Made by a program: the position numbers and the translations under genes. Below are positions 9,233-18,497 of a DNA stretch of 64,000 nucleotides, in pieces. This DNA is from Bryobacterales bacterium (GTDB lineage Bacteria > Acidobacteriota > Terriglobia > Bryobacterales > Bryobacteraceae): positions 1 to 64,000 of the forward strand of contig JAFAQY010000075.1 of assembly GCA_019261985.1 (NCBI GenBank), written 5' to 3'. Under the pieces are notes generated by a model that was not told the DNA's origin, searched no databases, and saw only the letters and a program-made list of their open reading frames with translations. Each line of letters opens with the position of its first letter. The stretch's first letter is position 1.

Positions 9233-11509
9233 CTAGGCCTTGACCTTCTGCTGGATCCACCCGTTAATGGCGTCGAACACCTGCTTCCGGTTCGTCTCCA
9301 GCATCATGAAATGACCGTTGCCCAGAATGGCTTTGTCCTTTAACCGGAAGTCGTCCGCATCGCACCCCGCCTGCTTCAGAAACGCGGTTACCGGAGCGCC
9401 GTTGCGGCCCGAGCGTTCCGCCGTGACGTAAGCGATCGGGACGCCTTGTAGCCGCGGCAGTTTGTGGACCGGATCGGCTTGCAGTTTGTACGCGGGCGCA
9501 CCCTCCGCGGCGGGGATGTCGCGTGTGGCGATTTCTTTCGGATCCGAAACGGGAGGATCGTAAACCAGCGGAACATCGGTCAATCCCCACGGGCTGCCCT
9601 GAGCGAACGGATTCGCGCCCGCGCCCTCCACGTTCACGATGGCTTTCACCAGCTTCGGCCGCTCATTCGCCACTAACCAGCCGAACGGCCCGCCAGCCGA
9701 GTGGACCATAACGATCGACGGCCCTATCTTATCCAGCAACTCCGCGCCCCGGCTCGCCCACAGCTTGTGAGCCAGAACGTTATCCGTGGGGGTGGAGTTT
9801 TGCCCTGCCTGAAATTGGTCGATAAGCGGATCGCCGACATCGCCGGTTCCAGGCCACCGTTTATTGGGCTCCTGCGCTCCGCGCATAAAATCGCCCGTGA
9901 CGCTCGCATACGTGAATACCGGACCGATCGGACCGAGCGAATCGGGATGATAAACCGGACGGCCGTGGCCGGGGCGGTCGACGATGTAGGTATTAAAGCC
10001 TGCCTGTACGAAATAATGCGCCCACCCGGCCTTGCCGCCGATGCCCATGTAGTGCGTGCCTTGCCCGGCGCCCCCATGCACTAGCACAACATTGTAAGGA
10101 TGCTTCACCTGTTGCGGCTTCAGGTACTGAACGTACATCGTGCCCACCAGAATGTTGCCGTACGAAACTTTCTTCTGCTCCAGGCCAACCCAGAAAAAGC
10201 CTTGGTCGGCAAGCTTCATCGCGGTTGAATCGCCGGCCTTCGCAGCCCTCGACTGCGCGACTGCCACACCCTTGGCTTTCTGCGTGACGTTCTTGTTCAA
10301 CCAGTCGAGGACCGGCTGCAGCACCTCGCGATTGTTCTTCTCACCCATCATCAGGTGACCGTTGCCGTGAATTCCGTGATCGACCAGCCGAATTTCCTCC
10401 GCGAAGACGCCCGCCTGTTTAAGGTACGCGACAGCCCCCGGATTCGGCGCAACAAACGAAGCCTCCGCCGTGACGATCGCGATCGGGCATTCCCGCCAGT
10501 TCTTGAGCTTGCGCGCCGGCTCTTCCTGGATGTTGTACGGACCGATCCCGAGCTTCGCGTCGGCTTCGCTGGGCATCACCTGCCTGGTCTTGATCTCGGA
10601 TGGATCTTTCACCGCGGGTTCATACTCGACCGGAAGACTGATCAGTCCCCAGCGGTTCGGTCCCGCGAACGCGCTGCCACCCGCGCCCTCAATGACTACA
10701 ATTCCCTTGACCAGCTTCGGCCGGGCCTCCAGTGCGTAAAACCCGAACGGCCCGCCGGCCGAGTGCGTCATGAAGATCGCCGGGCCGATCTTATCGAGCA
10801 GCTCGGCGGCGTTCTTCTGCCACACCACGACTTGCGATTCCTTGATGATGCCCTGACCGTTTCCGAATGATCCGCCTTGCGAGGCCACTAACTGCGCCAG
10901 TTCGGGCGAGCCTACTTCTCCGGTGCCGGGCCACTGCGTATGCAGCTTCGCGTTGGCGCTGTTGCCGAATCCGCCGCCTCGGCCCCCTCGTCCGCCGGCC
11001 GGAGCATTGGCGCGCTGCGGAGTGAATAAACCGGATATGGATTCGAGCGTCTGCGCCTGTGGGAACGGTCCGTGCAGATCGGGATGATACGGCGAGCGCC
11101 CGTGGCCTGGCCTGTCCACGACGTAAACACGGTAGCCTTCGAGCAAAAAATACGTCGACCAGCCTCGCCGCCCATCGGGTGTCCCCATCCAATCCAATCC
11201 CTGTCCGCCTCCGCCATGGATCAGCACGATTGGATACGTGTGCTTCACCTTCGAGGGAACCTGGTATTCGACATACATCTGCTTGCCATTGACCACGGGT
11301 GACGTGCCGCCGGGAAGAGTAGCGCGCTCGACTCCGACCCAGAAGAAACTCCACTCCGCGATGTCGAGAGGAGCCTTCGCGACGGCGCTGAAATTGCCAG
11401 TAGTGGCCGCGGTCAGGCCTGTTCCCGCGAGCGCTCCGAGAGCGGGCAGTGCAGCGGTGGTCGCCATGAAGTCGCGGCGAGTAAGCGAAGAATCCTTCTT
11501 GGATGCCAT
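9233..11509 (-). CDS. Tat-exported protein with two tandem alpha/beta-hydrolase domains
   Basis: The start is the ATG of MASKKDSS, giving 758 residues and a Tat-type signal (SLTRRDFMATTAALP) at residues 8-22. The mature part holds two full, mutually similar hydrolase domains. Domain 1 (about 50-410) has FFWVGVE, the oxyanion region LIHGGGGQG, DRPGHGRS and nucleophile elbow THSAGGPFG (Ser250). Domain 2 (about 430-755) repeats these as FFWVGLE, LVHGGAGQG, DRPGHGRP and VHSAGGPFG (Ser604); both end with a GNGH motif that supplies the likely catalytic His. The usual length of such enzymes is about 330-380 residues, so this is an internal gene duplication with both active sites kept. A Gly/Arg-rich loop occurs only in domain 1 (about 171-181). 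Substrate unknown; ester hydrolysis in the periplasm is likely. Confidence 0.85.
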   Translation of the reverse strand: MASKKDSSLTRRDFMATTAALPALGALAGTGLTAATTGNFSAVAKAPLDIAEWSFFWVGVERATLPGGTSPVVNGKQMYVEYQVPSKVKHTYPIVLIHGGGGQGLDWMGTPDGRRGWSTYFLLEGYRVYVVDRPGHGRSPYHPDLHGPFPQAQTLESISGLFTPQRANAPAGGRGGRGGGFGNSANAKLHTQWPGTGEVGSPELAQLVASQGGSFGNGQGIIKESQVVVWQKNAAELLDKIGPAIFMTHSAGGPFGFYALEARPKLVKGIVVIEGAGGSAFAGPNRWGLISLPVEYEPAVKDPSEIKTRQVMPSEADAKLGIGPYNIQEEPARKLKNWRECPIAIVTAEASFVAPNPGAVAYLKQAGVFAEEIRLVDHGIHGNGHLMMGEKNNREVLQPVLDWLNKNVTQKAKGVAVAQSRAAKAGDSTAMKLADQGFFWVGLEQKKVSYGNILVGTMYVQYLKPQQVKHPYNVVLVHGGAGQGTHYMGIGGKAGWAHYFVQAGFNTYIVDRPGHGRPVYHPDSLGPIGPVFTYASVTGDFMRGAQEPNKRWPGTGDVGDPLIDQFQAGQNSTPTDNVLAHKLWASRGAELLDKIGPSIVMVHSAGGPFGWLVANERPKLVKAIVNVEGAGANPFAQGSPWGLTDVPLVYDPPVSDPKEIATRDIPAAEGAPAYKLQADPVHKLPRLQGVPIAYVTAERSGRNGAPVTAFLKQAGCDADDFRLKDKAILGNGHFMMLETNRKQVFDAINGWIQQKVKA

Positions 11510-11576
11510 GGGTCTATTGATATCACAAGCGCTTACGCTGGACTCCACCACCGAGTGCGGGCCTGGACTCTTGCAG

Positions 11577-11761
11577 TTAGGCGCCCGCAACGTTCCTCAA
11601 CGCTGCCACATCTCTTTTGCAGTAAGCCTGTGGACCGAAGGCCTGCGTCATCGCAAACAGCGGCGGACCAACGGGCATGCGCGGCGCCTTTAGCGTGACG
11701 ACGATCTGCGCGTCGAAAACCAGCCGTAAGAAAACCGGCCCCGGGTGAATGTACTCGCAGA
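11577..11761 (-). pseudogene. possible unrecognised gene fragment
   Basis: A reverse frame of about 60 codons, with protein-like composition and a TAA at 11577-11579, contains the string GPPLFAMTQAFGPQAYCKRD. It has no start codon and an in-frame stop just upstream, so it looks like the tail of a lost gene. I do not recognise the family. The rest of 11510-11810 holds only the promoter side of the flanking genes. Confidence 0.25.
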
Positions 11762-11810
11762 TTCAATCATGACGCTTTGAAAAGCACGAACTTGTGCTGA
11801 GGAGTCCAGA

Positions 11811-12413
11811 ATGGGAATTTCGACATCGTGGCCTCTTTTCTCCACTACTTGGCAAGAGCAGCCCCAGAAGTGGGGTTGGCTACTGGCATTAGGCATTATC
11901 TCGATTGTGCTGGGCGTCATTGCCCTCATGGACGCGGTCACCGTAACCGTTGTCTCCATGCTCTTCTTCGGATGGATCTTAGTGATCTGGGCGGTGGTCG
12001 AGGCGGTACAAACATTCAGACATCGCCGAGGCGGGCATATGTTGCTCCATACGCTCAACGCGGTGTTGTCCTTCGTCGTCGGCGTAATGCTAATCCGGAA
12101 TCCGATAGGCGGGGCGCTGATTATCACACTGCTGATAGCGGCTTACCTGACGGTCCTCGGTATCTTCCGTATTGTGGCGGCGATCGCCCTGCGCACGCCG
12201 GAATGGCATTGGACTTTGTTGAGCGGCGTAATCACGCTGTTCCTTGGAATCCTGGTTTGGGATCAGTGGCCCACCGGCGCTTTCTGGATTATTGGTTTAT
12301 TTATCGGCATCCATCTGATCTTTACCGGGTGGGCAGAGGTGATGCTAGCCTTTGCCGTGCGGCGACTTCGTTCGGAACCAGCGTTGACTTCCGAACGGCG
12401 GCCGCCGCTTTGA
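11811..12413 (+). CDS. HdeD family (DUF308) membrane protein
   Basis: A 200-residue protein with six predicted membrane helices in three pairs, matching the HdeD/DUF308 layout: WLLALGIISIVLGVIALMD, a second helix with FGWILVIWAVVEA, then a repeat starting LNAVLSFVVGVMLIRNP and a third starting WTLLSGVITLFLGILVW. Gly-Ile/Val-Leu-Gly turns recur once per repeat as in the family. HdeD proteins of enterobacteria belong to acid-resistance loci, but elsewhere the role is unclear. The ATG is preceded by a good ribosome binding site (GAGGAG, about 8 bases upstream). It stands alone on the forward strand. Confidence 0.85.
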   Translation: MGISTSWPLFSTTWQEQPQKWGWLLALGIISIVLGVIALMDAVTVTVVSMLFFGWILVIWAVVEAVQTFRHRRGGHMLLHTLNAVLSFVVGVMLIRNPIGGALIITLLIAAYLTVLGIFRIVAAIALRTPEWHWTLLSGVITLFLGILVWDQWPTGAFWIIGLFIGIHLIFTGWAEVMLAFAVRRLRSEPALTSERRPPL

Positions 12414-12446
12414 GTTTCAGCTTAAATCAGCAGGCGGTCGCCGGAA

Positions 12447-12866
12447 CTAAGATTTAGGGCTGAGCTTGTGTGACGCCCGCTTAGACCGGGCAGCCTTCTT
12501 ACGCGCAATCGGCCGTTTCTTCACGGTCGACCGCCTGGGCGCGATAAGCGAGCGAGTGCGCGTCATGCGGCCGTAGAAGGTCTGGAGGGAACTTCGTAAT
12601 TTGGCCACTGCGCCTTTGATCGCTTCCCGCACTGTCGCCGCTTTACTACTGGCGACGCGAGGCCGGTGGCGAGCAGGCCGCGCTTCCATCAGGCAGCGCT
12701 TATCGCGCACGCCGGGCTTGTGACTATTCACATCGCTCAGAAAAACCTCTACACGAGTCAGGCGGCTAGTGAAGGCTTTAAGGCCGTTGCTCACCTCGCG
12801 CTTTACGAATTGCGTAAGTCGTGCATCGATCGCAATGTTTTTATCGCTATTAAGTTGAACTCGCAT
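12447..12866 (-). CDS. HPF/RaiA-like ribosome-associated protein
   Basis: A 139-residue basic protein. The N-terminal 95 residues follow the HPF/RaiA (sigma-54 modulation protein) pattern: a short beta strand, the helix LTQFVKREVSNGLKAF, then RLTRVEVFLSDVNSHKPG, an Arg-rich strand and the second helix TVREAIKGAVAKL. Such proteins bind the 30S decoding region and help hibernation or stress tolerance. The last 40 residues are unusually Arg/Lys-rich (repeats of RSTVKKRPIARKKAA), unlike the long dimerising tail of HPF-long, and may bind RNA. It is convergent with the HdeD-like gene (33 bp apart). Assignment from motif pattern only. Confidence 0.7.
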   Translation of the reverse strand: MRVQLNSDKNIAIDARLTQFVKREVSNGLKAFTSRLTRVEVFLSDVNSHKPGVRDKRCLMEARPARHRPRVASSKAATVREAIKGAVAKLRSSLQTFYGRMTRTRSLIAPRRSTVKKRPIARKKAARSKRASHKLSPKS

Positions 12867-12917
12867 ATTAGCGCCTCCATCGCGAACCCCGCCGCTCCGA
12901 TTATAAAACCCAGATCA

Positions 12918-12964
12918 GGTGGAGCAGGCTTCAGCCTGCAACGGGTGCTTCAGCACCCGCCGGG
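12918..12964. repeat. double-hairpin repeat unit (GTGGRGC family)
   Basis: GTGGAGC followed by two consecutive palindromes, CAGGCTTCAGCCTG and GGGTGCTTCAGCACCC, separated by a few bases. It is one member of a dispersed family in this window (also near 15925, 18419, 18498, 25736, 34196 and, inverted, 37090). It lies upstream of the kinase-like gene. Confidence 0.75.
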
Positions 12965-13116
12965 CGCCGCGATTTCGGCGAGATCTGCGAAGATCCCTAC
13001 CAAGTGCGTCGGATCGTGAGCTTTCGAGCTTACGAAGCCCGAGGAGCCACTCTGAAGTACAATGTCGTTGCCGTTGATCAAACGAGCTGAGGTGGACATC
13101 CGAACTGGCCATTCTC

Positions 13117-14079
13117 TTGAACCGCTCTTCCCCAGATGCCGCGACTGCCACGCATCTCGCCGCGACTGTGCTTGGCCTGAAGCCTGCGCGCACTCGACGC
13201 TTTAAGACGGGTTCAGCACACTTCGTCTATGAAGTGTCGTTCGACAATCACCCGCCCGTAGTGGTCCGAATGGCCTCCAAGGATGGCCGCCAGGCCATCG
13301 CCGGAGCGCACGCTCTTTCGAGGCTTCTTCGGCCGCTCGGAGCGCCGCTCCCTGAGATCTTAGCCGCAGATTTGGATTACGACTTTCCCTATCTGATCCT
13401 AGAGCGGCTGCAAGGGGTCGATCTGGGTATGGTTATGAGTACTCTGGCCCCTTCGAGCCTGACTGACATTGCGGCAAAAGTTGCCGGCGCGCAATCCATC
13501 GTCGCAAACTTACCCTCGGCAGGACGATACGGCTTTGCTGTGTCGGCGCGGGAGGCGCCTCACGAGCGGTGGATCGATGTTCTGAGAGACAATCTGGATC
13601 GATCGCGGAAACGGATTGAAGCGGCTGGGCTGTTCGACAGTGCTCCCGTGGACGCAATGGAGGGCCTCGTGGCCGCTCAACGGGATGCGCTGGATGGGAT
13701 GCCCTCGACGCCGTTTCTCCACGACACGACAACAAAGAATGTGATCGTGACGGAAACAGGCCGATTCTCCGGTATCGTCGACGTCGACGATCTTTGCTTC
13801 GGCGATGCTCGATATGTTGTCGCGCTAACCCTTGCGGCAGTCCTTGCCTCTGGCGGACCGGCCGGCTACGTGGAGGCGTGGATGAAGACCGCTCGTTTTC
13901 GGGACGACCACATTTTTCGCCTCTATGTAGCGCTCTTTATCGTGGACTTCATGTCCGAACACGGTCAAAAGTTCAACGACAATCAGATTCAGTCTTCCGC
14001 GGGCATTCGAGAACGATTGAGACGGCTCTTCTCCGACTGCCTGACTCAAATCGAAGCGGCTCGCACAGCCGAGCGCTAG
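13117..14079 (+). CDS. aminoglycoside phosphotransferase-family (APH/choline-kinase fold) protein
   Basis: A 320-residue kinase-fold protein. The N-lobe contains a short FVYEVSFDNHPPVVVRMAS segment with the expected beta-strand pattern, and the hinge has YLILERLQGVDLG (about 92-104). The catalytic loop is FLHDTTTKNVIV near residue 205 and the metal-binding segment is GIVDVDDLCFGDARY near 221-235; in the family these read HGDxxxxN and IDWxxxxxGD, so the key Asp and Asn are kept although the loop starts LHD. The phosphorylated substrate is unknown; APH-fold proteins act on small molecules as often as on antibiotics. The start is uncertain: TTG at 13117 is used here, but the frame is open upstream and an AGGTGG sits at 13090-13095, too far away for this TTG. 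Confidence 0.75.
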   Translation: MNRSSPDAATATHLAATVLGLKPARTRRFKTGSAHFVYEVSFDNHPPVVVRMASKDGRQAIAGAHALSRLLRPLGAPLPEILAADLDYDFPYLILERLQGVDLGMVMSTLAPSSLTDIAAKVAGAQSIVANLPSAGRYGFAVSAREAPHERWIDVLRDNLDRSRKRIEAAGLFDSAPVDAMEGLVAAQRDALDGMPSTPFLHDTTTKNVIVTETGRFSGIVDVDDLCFGDARYVVALTLAAVLASGGPAGYVEAWMKTARFRDDHIFRLYVALFIVDFMSEHGQKFNDNQIQSSAGIRERLRRLFSDCLTQIEAARTAER

Positions 14080-14178
14080 TCTCTCTCGCGACAACGACAT
14101 ACGACAGAAGGAAGTCTCGATGTTCTAAGCCGCGCTGTAAAATGGATTGAACGAAACTCGTCTCAAGGCTTCACTTTC

Positions 14179-15618
14179 TTGCTCAACAATCTACTCGTCA
14201 TGAAGTTCGGCGGCACCAGCATGGGGTCGGCCGAGCGCATTCAAGTCGCGGCGCACCTTTCCGCCGAGCAGCATGCCAACCGCCCCGTTGCCATCATCGT
14301 TTCGGCGATGTCCAAAGTGACCGATTTGCTTTTGGACACGCTCCGCAAGGCTGAAGCAGGCGATGAAGCCGATTTGGAGGCCAACCTTAAAACGCTGTCG
14401 GAGCGGCATATTGAGGCATGTCATGCCCTGTCCTTACCCGAAGACCGCTGCGCGCGAGTTCTGAAGCAAATCGATTCGGTGGTGCAGGAGTTCACCCGCA
14501 TAGCCCGCGGAATGCGATTGCTCGGCGAACGGCCGCCGCGCTCCGTGGATGAGGCCATCGCCGTCGGTGAACGGTTGTCGGCGCTCCTTATGGCGGAATG
14601 CCTGGATTGCCAGGGCGTCCCCGCGGCGGCCATCAATGCCTGTAATGTGATCGCGACCGATGCTGTGTTCGGCAATGCCTCGCCGCTGATGGAGCAAACG
14701 CGGCAGCGCGCGGAGAAGGTACTGCGTCCGCTGTTGGAAGAGCGCGTTCTACCGGTAATTACCGGGTTCAACGGCTCGACCCTGGATGGCCGCCCCACCA
14801 CGCTCGGCCGCGGCGGATCGGATTTCTCGGCATCAATCATTGCGGCGGCGCTCGATGCCGCCGAACTTTGGATCTGGACGGATGTCGACGGGATTATGAC
14901 CGGCGATCCGCGTTTGATCCCCGGTGCGTCGGTTCTCGATGCCGTAACTTATGCCGAGGCCGCGGAGCTCGCCTACAACGGAGCGAAGGTCTTGCATCCT
15001 CGCACGCTCGCGCCGCTTGCTGAACGCGAGATTCCGGTCTGGAGCAAGAACAGTTTCGCGCCGTCCAAGCCAGGCACGCGCATCGTTCCGCGGCTTGAAA
15101 CCGTGCGAGGGCCTCACGCGGTCACCTCGATGGCCGACGTCGCGCTGGTATCCATTGAGCCGGCAAATGCCGCGTTGAGCGGCGTAAAAGTAATGGCGCG
15201 ATCGCTGGATGCGCTGGCCCGCGCGAACATCGAGCTGCTGGCAATCACAAGCTCCAGTTACCGCCAGAGCTTCTGTTTTCTGGTGCGCCAATCGGAACTG
15301 GAAAGAGCGACCGAATTTTTAGAAGAAGATCTAGCGCTGGAACTCGCGCACGACTATCTCAAGCCCATCCAGGTGGACCCAAACGTCGGCCTGATCGCGG
15401 TGGTCGGCGAGGGCATGCGCGGCACACCGGGTCTGGCTGGCCGCATTTTCACCGCGATTTCACGCCGTCAGATCAACATCATCGCCATCGCCCAGGGATC
15501 CAGCGAATTGACTATCGCCATCGTAGTAAGCCGCGCGGGCCTGGAAGAAGCTGTGCAAGCCGTTCACGCCGAGTGCGGATTAGGTAGCGTTGCTCTAGCT
15601 TCAGGCCCAGCGAATTAG
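14179..15618 (+). CDS. lysC: aspartate kinase
   Basis: A 479-residue monofunctional aspartokinase, the first step (aspartate to aspartyl phosphate) toward lysine, threonine and methionine. The N-terminal motif VMKFGGTSMGSAERI is diagnostic; GFNGSTLDGRPTTLGRGGSD (about 195-215) is the amino-acid kinase nucleotide loop, followed by WTDVDGIMTGDPR. The C-terminal 160 residues contain two ACT domains (starting near VALVSIEPANAALSG and near VGLIAVVGEGMRG), which normally bind lysine or threonine for feedback control. The listed start is a TTG; an in-frame ATG seven codons later (within VMKFGG) is equally possible. The 3' end overlaps the convergent NIPSNAP gene by 18 bp. Confidence 0.95.
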   Translation: MLNNLLVMKFGGTSMGSAERIQVAAHLSAEQHANRPVAIIVSAMSKVTDLLLDTLRKAEAGDEADLEANLKTLSERHIEACHALSLPEDRCARVLKQIDSVVQEFTRIARGMRLLGERPPRSVDEAIAVGERLSALLMAECLDCQGVPAAAINACNVIATDAVFGNASPLMEQTRQRAEKVLRPLLEERVLPVITGFNGSTLDGRPTTLGRGGSDFSASIIAAALDAAELWIWTDVDGIMTGDPRLIPGASVLDAVTYAEAAELAYNGAKVLHPRTLAPLAEREIPVWSKNSFAPSKPGTRIVPRLETVRGPHAVTSMADVALVSIEPANAALSGVKVMARSLDALARANIELLAITSSSYRQSFCFLVRQSELERATEFLEEDLALELAHDYLKPIQVDPNVGLIAVVGEGMRGTPGLAGRIFTAISRRQINIIAIAQGSSELTIAIVVSRAGLEEAVQAVHAECGLGSVALASGPAN

Positions 15619-15918
15619 CCCGATCGGATCGTCGACTAAGACCACGTCGTATTTGTCGATCATCGGCATGAGAACCTGCTCCAGCTCGTTCTTCCAAAGT
15701 TCGCCTTCGTAGAACTTCGCTTTCATCGGCTCGCGTGATTCCAGGTCCGGAAATCCCCGCATGAAGAAGAATGTGTCCGGATCTTCCATCGAAAGAAACG
15801 GACCCAGGATTTTCATGCCGATATCCGCGTGCGCCGGCATCGACTTGCCGCGGAAGATCTCCAGGAATTCCGAGCGGCGCCCGGGCTTCAGTTTGTAAGT
15901 CCGCATTTCGATGATCAT
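15601..15918 (-). CDS. NIPSNAP family protein
   Basis: A 105-residue protein starting at the ATG of MIIEMRTYKLKPG; the open frame extends further upstream but that part is the hairpin repeat described at 15925. The opening MIIEMRTYKLKPGRRSEFLE and the central FLSMEDPDTFFFMRGFPDLE match the NIPSNAP dimeric alpha-beta barrel. Family members are small ferredoxin-like-fold proteins often encoded near catabolic genes; no enzymatic role is certain. Its last codons overlap those of lysC tail to tail. Confidence 0.85.
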   Translation of the reverse strand: MIIEMRTYKLKPGRRSEFLEIFRGKSMPAHADIGMKILGPFLSMEDPDTFFFMRGFPDLESREPMKAKFYEGELWKNELEQVLMPMIDKYDVVLVDDPIGLIRWA

Positions 15919-15924
15919 CGGAAA

Positions 15925-15966
15925 GTGGGGCAGGATGCCATCCTGCGGCGGATTGTCAACCCGCCT
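15925..15966. repeat. double-hairpin repeat unit (GTGGRGC family)
   Basis: GTGGGGC, then the palindrome CAGGATGCCATCCTG, then a second, weaker one CGGATTGTCAACCCG. The same layout, with almost the same first hairpin, recurs at 34196. The unit sits just upstream of the NIPSNAP start codon, where it could shape the mRNA leader. Confidence 0.75.
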
Positions 15967-16079
15967 GGCCGGGCTACACGGAAAGCAGACCAGCGCGATT
16001 GGCAATCGCGCGCAGGTCGGCAACGTGCCCCAAAATGTTTTCGACCCTGCCCTTGCAGCGAGTACAAACTAATAGACGG

Positions 16080-18311
16080 TCAGTCCGCCAGCGGATCGGG
16101 CCGAATCTGGAAATGGACCACCTTTGCCATGGTCCCCTTGCCGGTCTCGCTGTGGAAGGCCGTGCGAGTTCCCCAGGTCGTCCAAACACCCTTGCCCTTC
16201 CAGCCAGCCTTAGAATCGTCGATGCGTCCGTCCATGCCCTTTGCGAAAAATCCGAGAGGATACGGTACGCGCATCACGACGAATTTACCGTTCACCAGCG
16301 CGATCAGCGAATCGGACGAGTTGCCCGTGATGATCGGCGTGTTCCGGCCGAGCCCGAGCGTGTCGAACTGATCCACCCAATCGTAATAATGCGAATCCGC
16401 GCTGCCGGAATCTTTTACGTTTTTGAAGTTCGGGCCCGGCGTCGGATACAACGTCCAGCCTTCGGGGCAGTGTTGCCCGGTGGCTTTTGGCCCATTCAGC
16501 GGGCCTTTGCATTTGCGGCGATCGAAGCTCGCGAGATGCCCGCTTCCCAACGCCACCCAAGCCACGTTGTTGCGGTCGATATCCATGCCGCGCGGCGAAT
16601 AACCCGATACAGGAGCCTTCGCGTTGTTATAGGGAACTTCGTAGTACTCCGCCAGCGCCGTCTCCGGAGGATTCGATCCGGGCGTTAGCCGCACGATTCC
16701 TCCGGGAAAGCCCAAAACACTGCCCCAAACCGAGCCGTCCGTGCCGATCGCAAGGCCATAGAACGCCGCATTAAGGCGGGTGTCTTTGGTTGAATCGATC
16801 TTCGAGTTGACCGCCGAGGAAGTACCCAAACTCTCACCACTGGGCGCCGTGGTCACCTTTTGCTCGACCTCCCCGTAGGCATCGCGTTTTCCGTTACCGT
16901 TAGTGTCGAGCACTAGCGCCGTCCATCCCTGCGATTTCGCGGCATCATGCGTCTGGTCCCACATCTTGGTGTTGAGCCAGCCGACAACTCCGCCGCCTCC
17001 GCCGGAACTGGTCCAGAGAGTATTGTTCGCATCCTCGGCAAACAGCAGGTGGTGCGTCCCGAAGCAAGTATCAACGAGCGAAACCTGTTGCGTTTTGGGA
17101 TCGTAGACGGCCAACTGCCGCCCGGATCGATCCGTTGGAGTCAGCTTTGCCGAAACCAGATCCGATCCGGCTTTGCAGAACGCCGGGTTATCCGCCGCGC
17201 GAATTCGGGATGTAAACCACACCCGACCTTGCGCATCGAACATCGGATTGTGGACCGTAGTGTGGCTGTCCCAGATGGCCTCATCGCCCCAGAAAGTGGA
17301 TGGCTGCAATGGCTTCGGCTGGCCGGGAGTATTCGCGTCGCGATACGGAACCTTTACCCAGCTCGTCTTGCTGTGCACTGGATCAAGAACCGGTAGAGCA
17401 TCGCGGCTTTCCTCGGGCGATCCATAAATGAGGCCGTTCGCGTTAACGGTCGGATTGCGCTTGTCGGTTGCGATTTCGTCGTGCAGATACGCCTTCGGAT
17501 CGGCCCAGTCCCATTGCGTGATCACGACATTGCGCTCCATGCCAGACGGCCGGGGAGGTGCCTGCGCGGGCAATTCGCCCTTGGCGATGCGGGTTGTCCA
17601 ATCGCCGAATTCCTTGGTAGCCCGCTCCGGTCCAAGCTGGCTTAAACCGCCCACCATCGCGTTGCCGGCTTGCCCGGATTGCACGCGGCGCGCCCACGCC
17701 TGAGCCGGGGAATCGAAGTTCGCGAACATCGGCGGAATTGTGCGCGTGTACAGGTTGCCGAGCTGATGGCACGACTCGCAGCTATCTGTCTTGACAAGGT
17801 GAATCCAAGCCCCTTGAGCCTGAAGATTGGCGTTGATTCCGTTGCCGGTTGGGCCGGTGCCGGGGAACTCATTCTTCTCGGGTATATGAAGCAGGGAATA
17901 CCAGTAATTGCCCGGGTAGAGCTGCGCGGCGGTTTTCGCGTCCGGCGCAATGGTCGGCTTTAGATCGACTTGCTTTCCCGGTTCGGTTTGCGCTTTGGGC
18001 GAATCGACCAAGCCGTAGCCGCGCGCCCAAACCGTGTATTTTGCCTTGGGAAGCTCGGGGATCAGATAGCGGCCGCGGTCGTCCGTGACCACTTCCTTTA
18101 TGTAGCGCGTAGGAAGATCGGTGGTTTCCGCAATCACCCAAACTCCTGCTTCGGGTCCCTTGCTGCTTGAGACCACGCCGCCGATTTCGTCGGCCTTGAC
18201 CTTCACCTGCGTACTCGGCTGCGCATTTAAGCCGGCTCGCGGCGCCACCAAATATCCGGCGATTCCGATGACCACTGCCCCGGCGAAAAGTAGAGATTTA
18301 GTCTTCAGCAT
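16080..18311 (-). CDS. secreted c-haem beta-propeller protein with carboxypeptidase-regulatory-like N-domain
   Basis: About 743 residues from the ATG of MLKTKSLLFAG, which is followed by a signal peptide or anchor (LLFAGAVVIGIAGYLVAP). Residues about 35-120 form a carboxypeptidase-regulatory (CnaB-like) beta-sandwich (IGGVVSSSKGPEAGVWVIA to YTVWARGYGL). A single c-type haem site, CESCH, follows near residue 180. The remaining two thirds look like a beta-propeller of the NHL/streptogramin-lyase-like class, with repeats such as VWFTSRI, TLWTSSGGGG and VAWVALGSGHLASFD. The layout suggests a periplasmic electron-transfer or lyase/dehydrogenase enzyme; acidobacterial genomes carry many relatives of unproven function. 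It is read divergently from the NHL protein at 18693. Confidence 0.7.
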   Translation of the reverse strand: MLKTKSLLFAGAVVIGIAGYLVAPRAGLNAQPSTQVKVKADEIGGVVSSSKGPEAGVWVIAETTDLPTRYIKEVVTDDRGRYLIPELPKAKYTVWARGYGLVDSPKAQTEPGKQVDLKPTIAPDAKTAAQLYPGNYWYSLLHIPEKNEFPGTGPTGNGINANLQAQGAWIHLVKTDSCESCHQLGNLYTRTIPPMFANFDSPAQAWARRVQSGQAGNAMVGGLSQLGPERATKEFGDWTTRIAKGELPAQAPPRPSGMERNVVITQWDWADPKAYLHDEIATDKRNPTVNANGLIYGSPEESRDALPVLDPVHSKTSWVKVPYRDANTPGQPKPLQPSTFWGDEAIWDSHTTVHNPMFDAQGRVWFTSRIRAADNPAFCKAGSDLVSAKLTPTDRSGRQLAVYDPKTQQVSLVDTCFGTHHLLFAEDANNTLWTSSGGGGGVVGWLNTKMWDQTHDAAKSQGWTALVLDTNGNGKRDAYGEVEQKVTTAPSGESLGTSSAVNSKIDSTKDTRLNAAFYGLAIGTDGSVWGSVLGFPGGIVRLTPGSNPPETALAEYYEVPYNNAKAPVSGYSPRGMDIDRNNVAWVALGSGHLASFDRRKCKGPLNGPKATGQHCPEGWTLYPTPGPNFKNVKDSGSADSHYYDWVDQFDTLGLGRNTPIITGNSSDSLIALVNGKFVVMRVPYPLGFFAKGMDGRIDDSKAGWKGKGVWTTWGTRTAFHSETGKGTMAKVVHFQIRPDPLAD

Positions 18312-18418
18312 GAGACCTCCTCGGCGCGGATTTTTAGATCCTGGACGGCTAGTATACACCCAGCTATCAGCCATCAGCTATTGCTCCTTGTAATTGGGAA
18401 GTTAGCGTACAGCCTGCT

Positions 18419-18456
18419 GTGGGGCGGGCTTTAGCCGGGCTAAAGCCCGCTCCACC
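18419..18456. repeat. palindromic repeat unit (GTGGRGC family, variant)
   Basis: GTGGGGCGGGCTTTAGCC followed by GGGCTAAAGCCCGCTCCACC. Here the two hairpins merge into one long imperfect palindrome of about 38 bases. It lies in the divergent intergenic region between the haem-propeller and NHL genes. Confidence 0.7.
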
Positions 18457-18497
18457 TGATTTCACAGAGCAGCGCTGTGGCAGAATGAGCGCATCCC

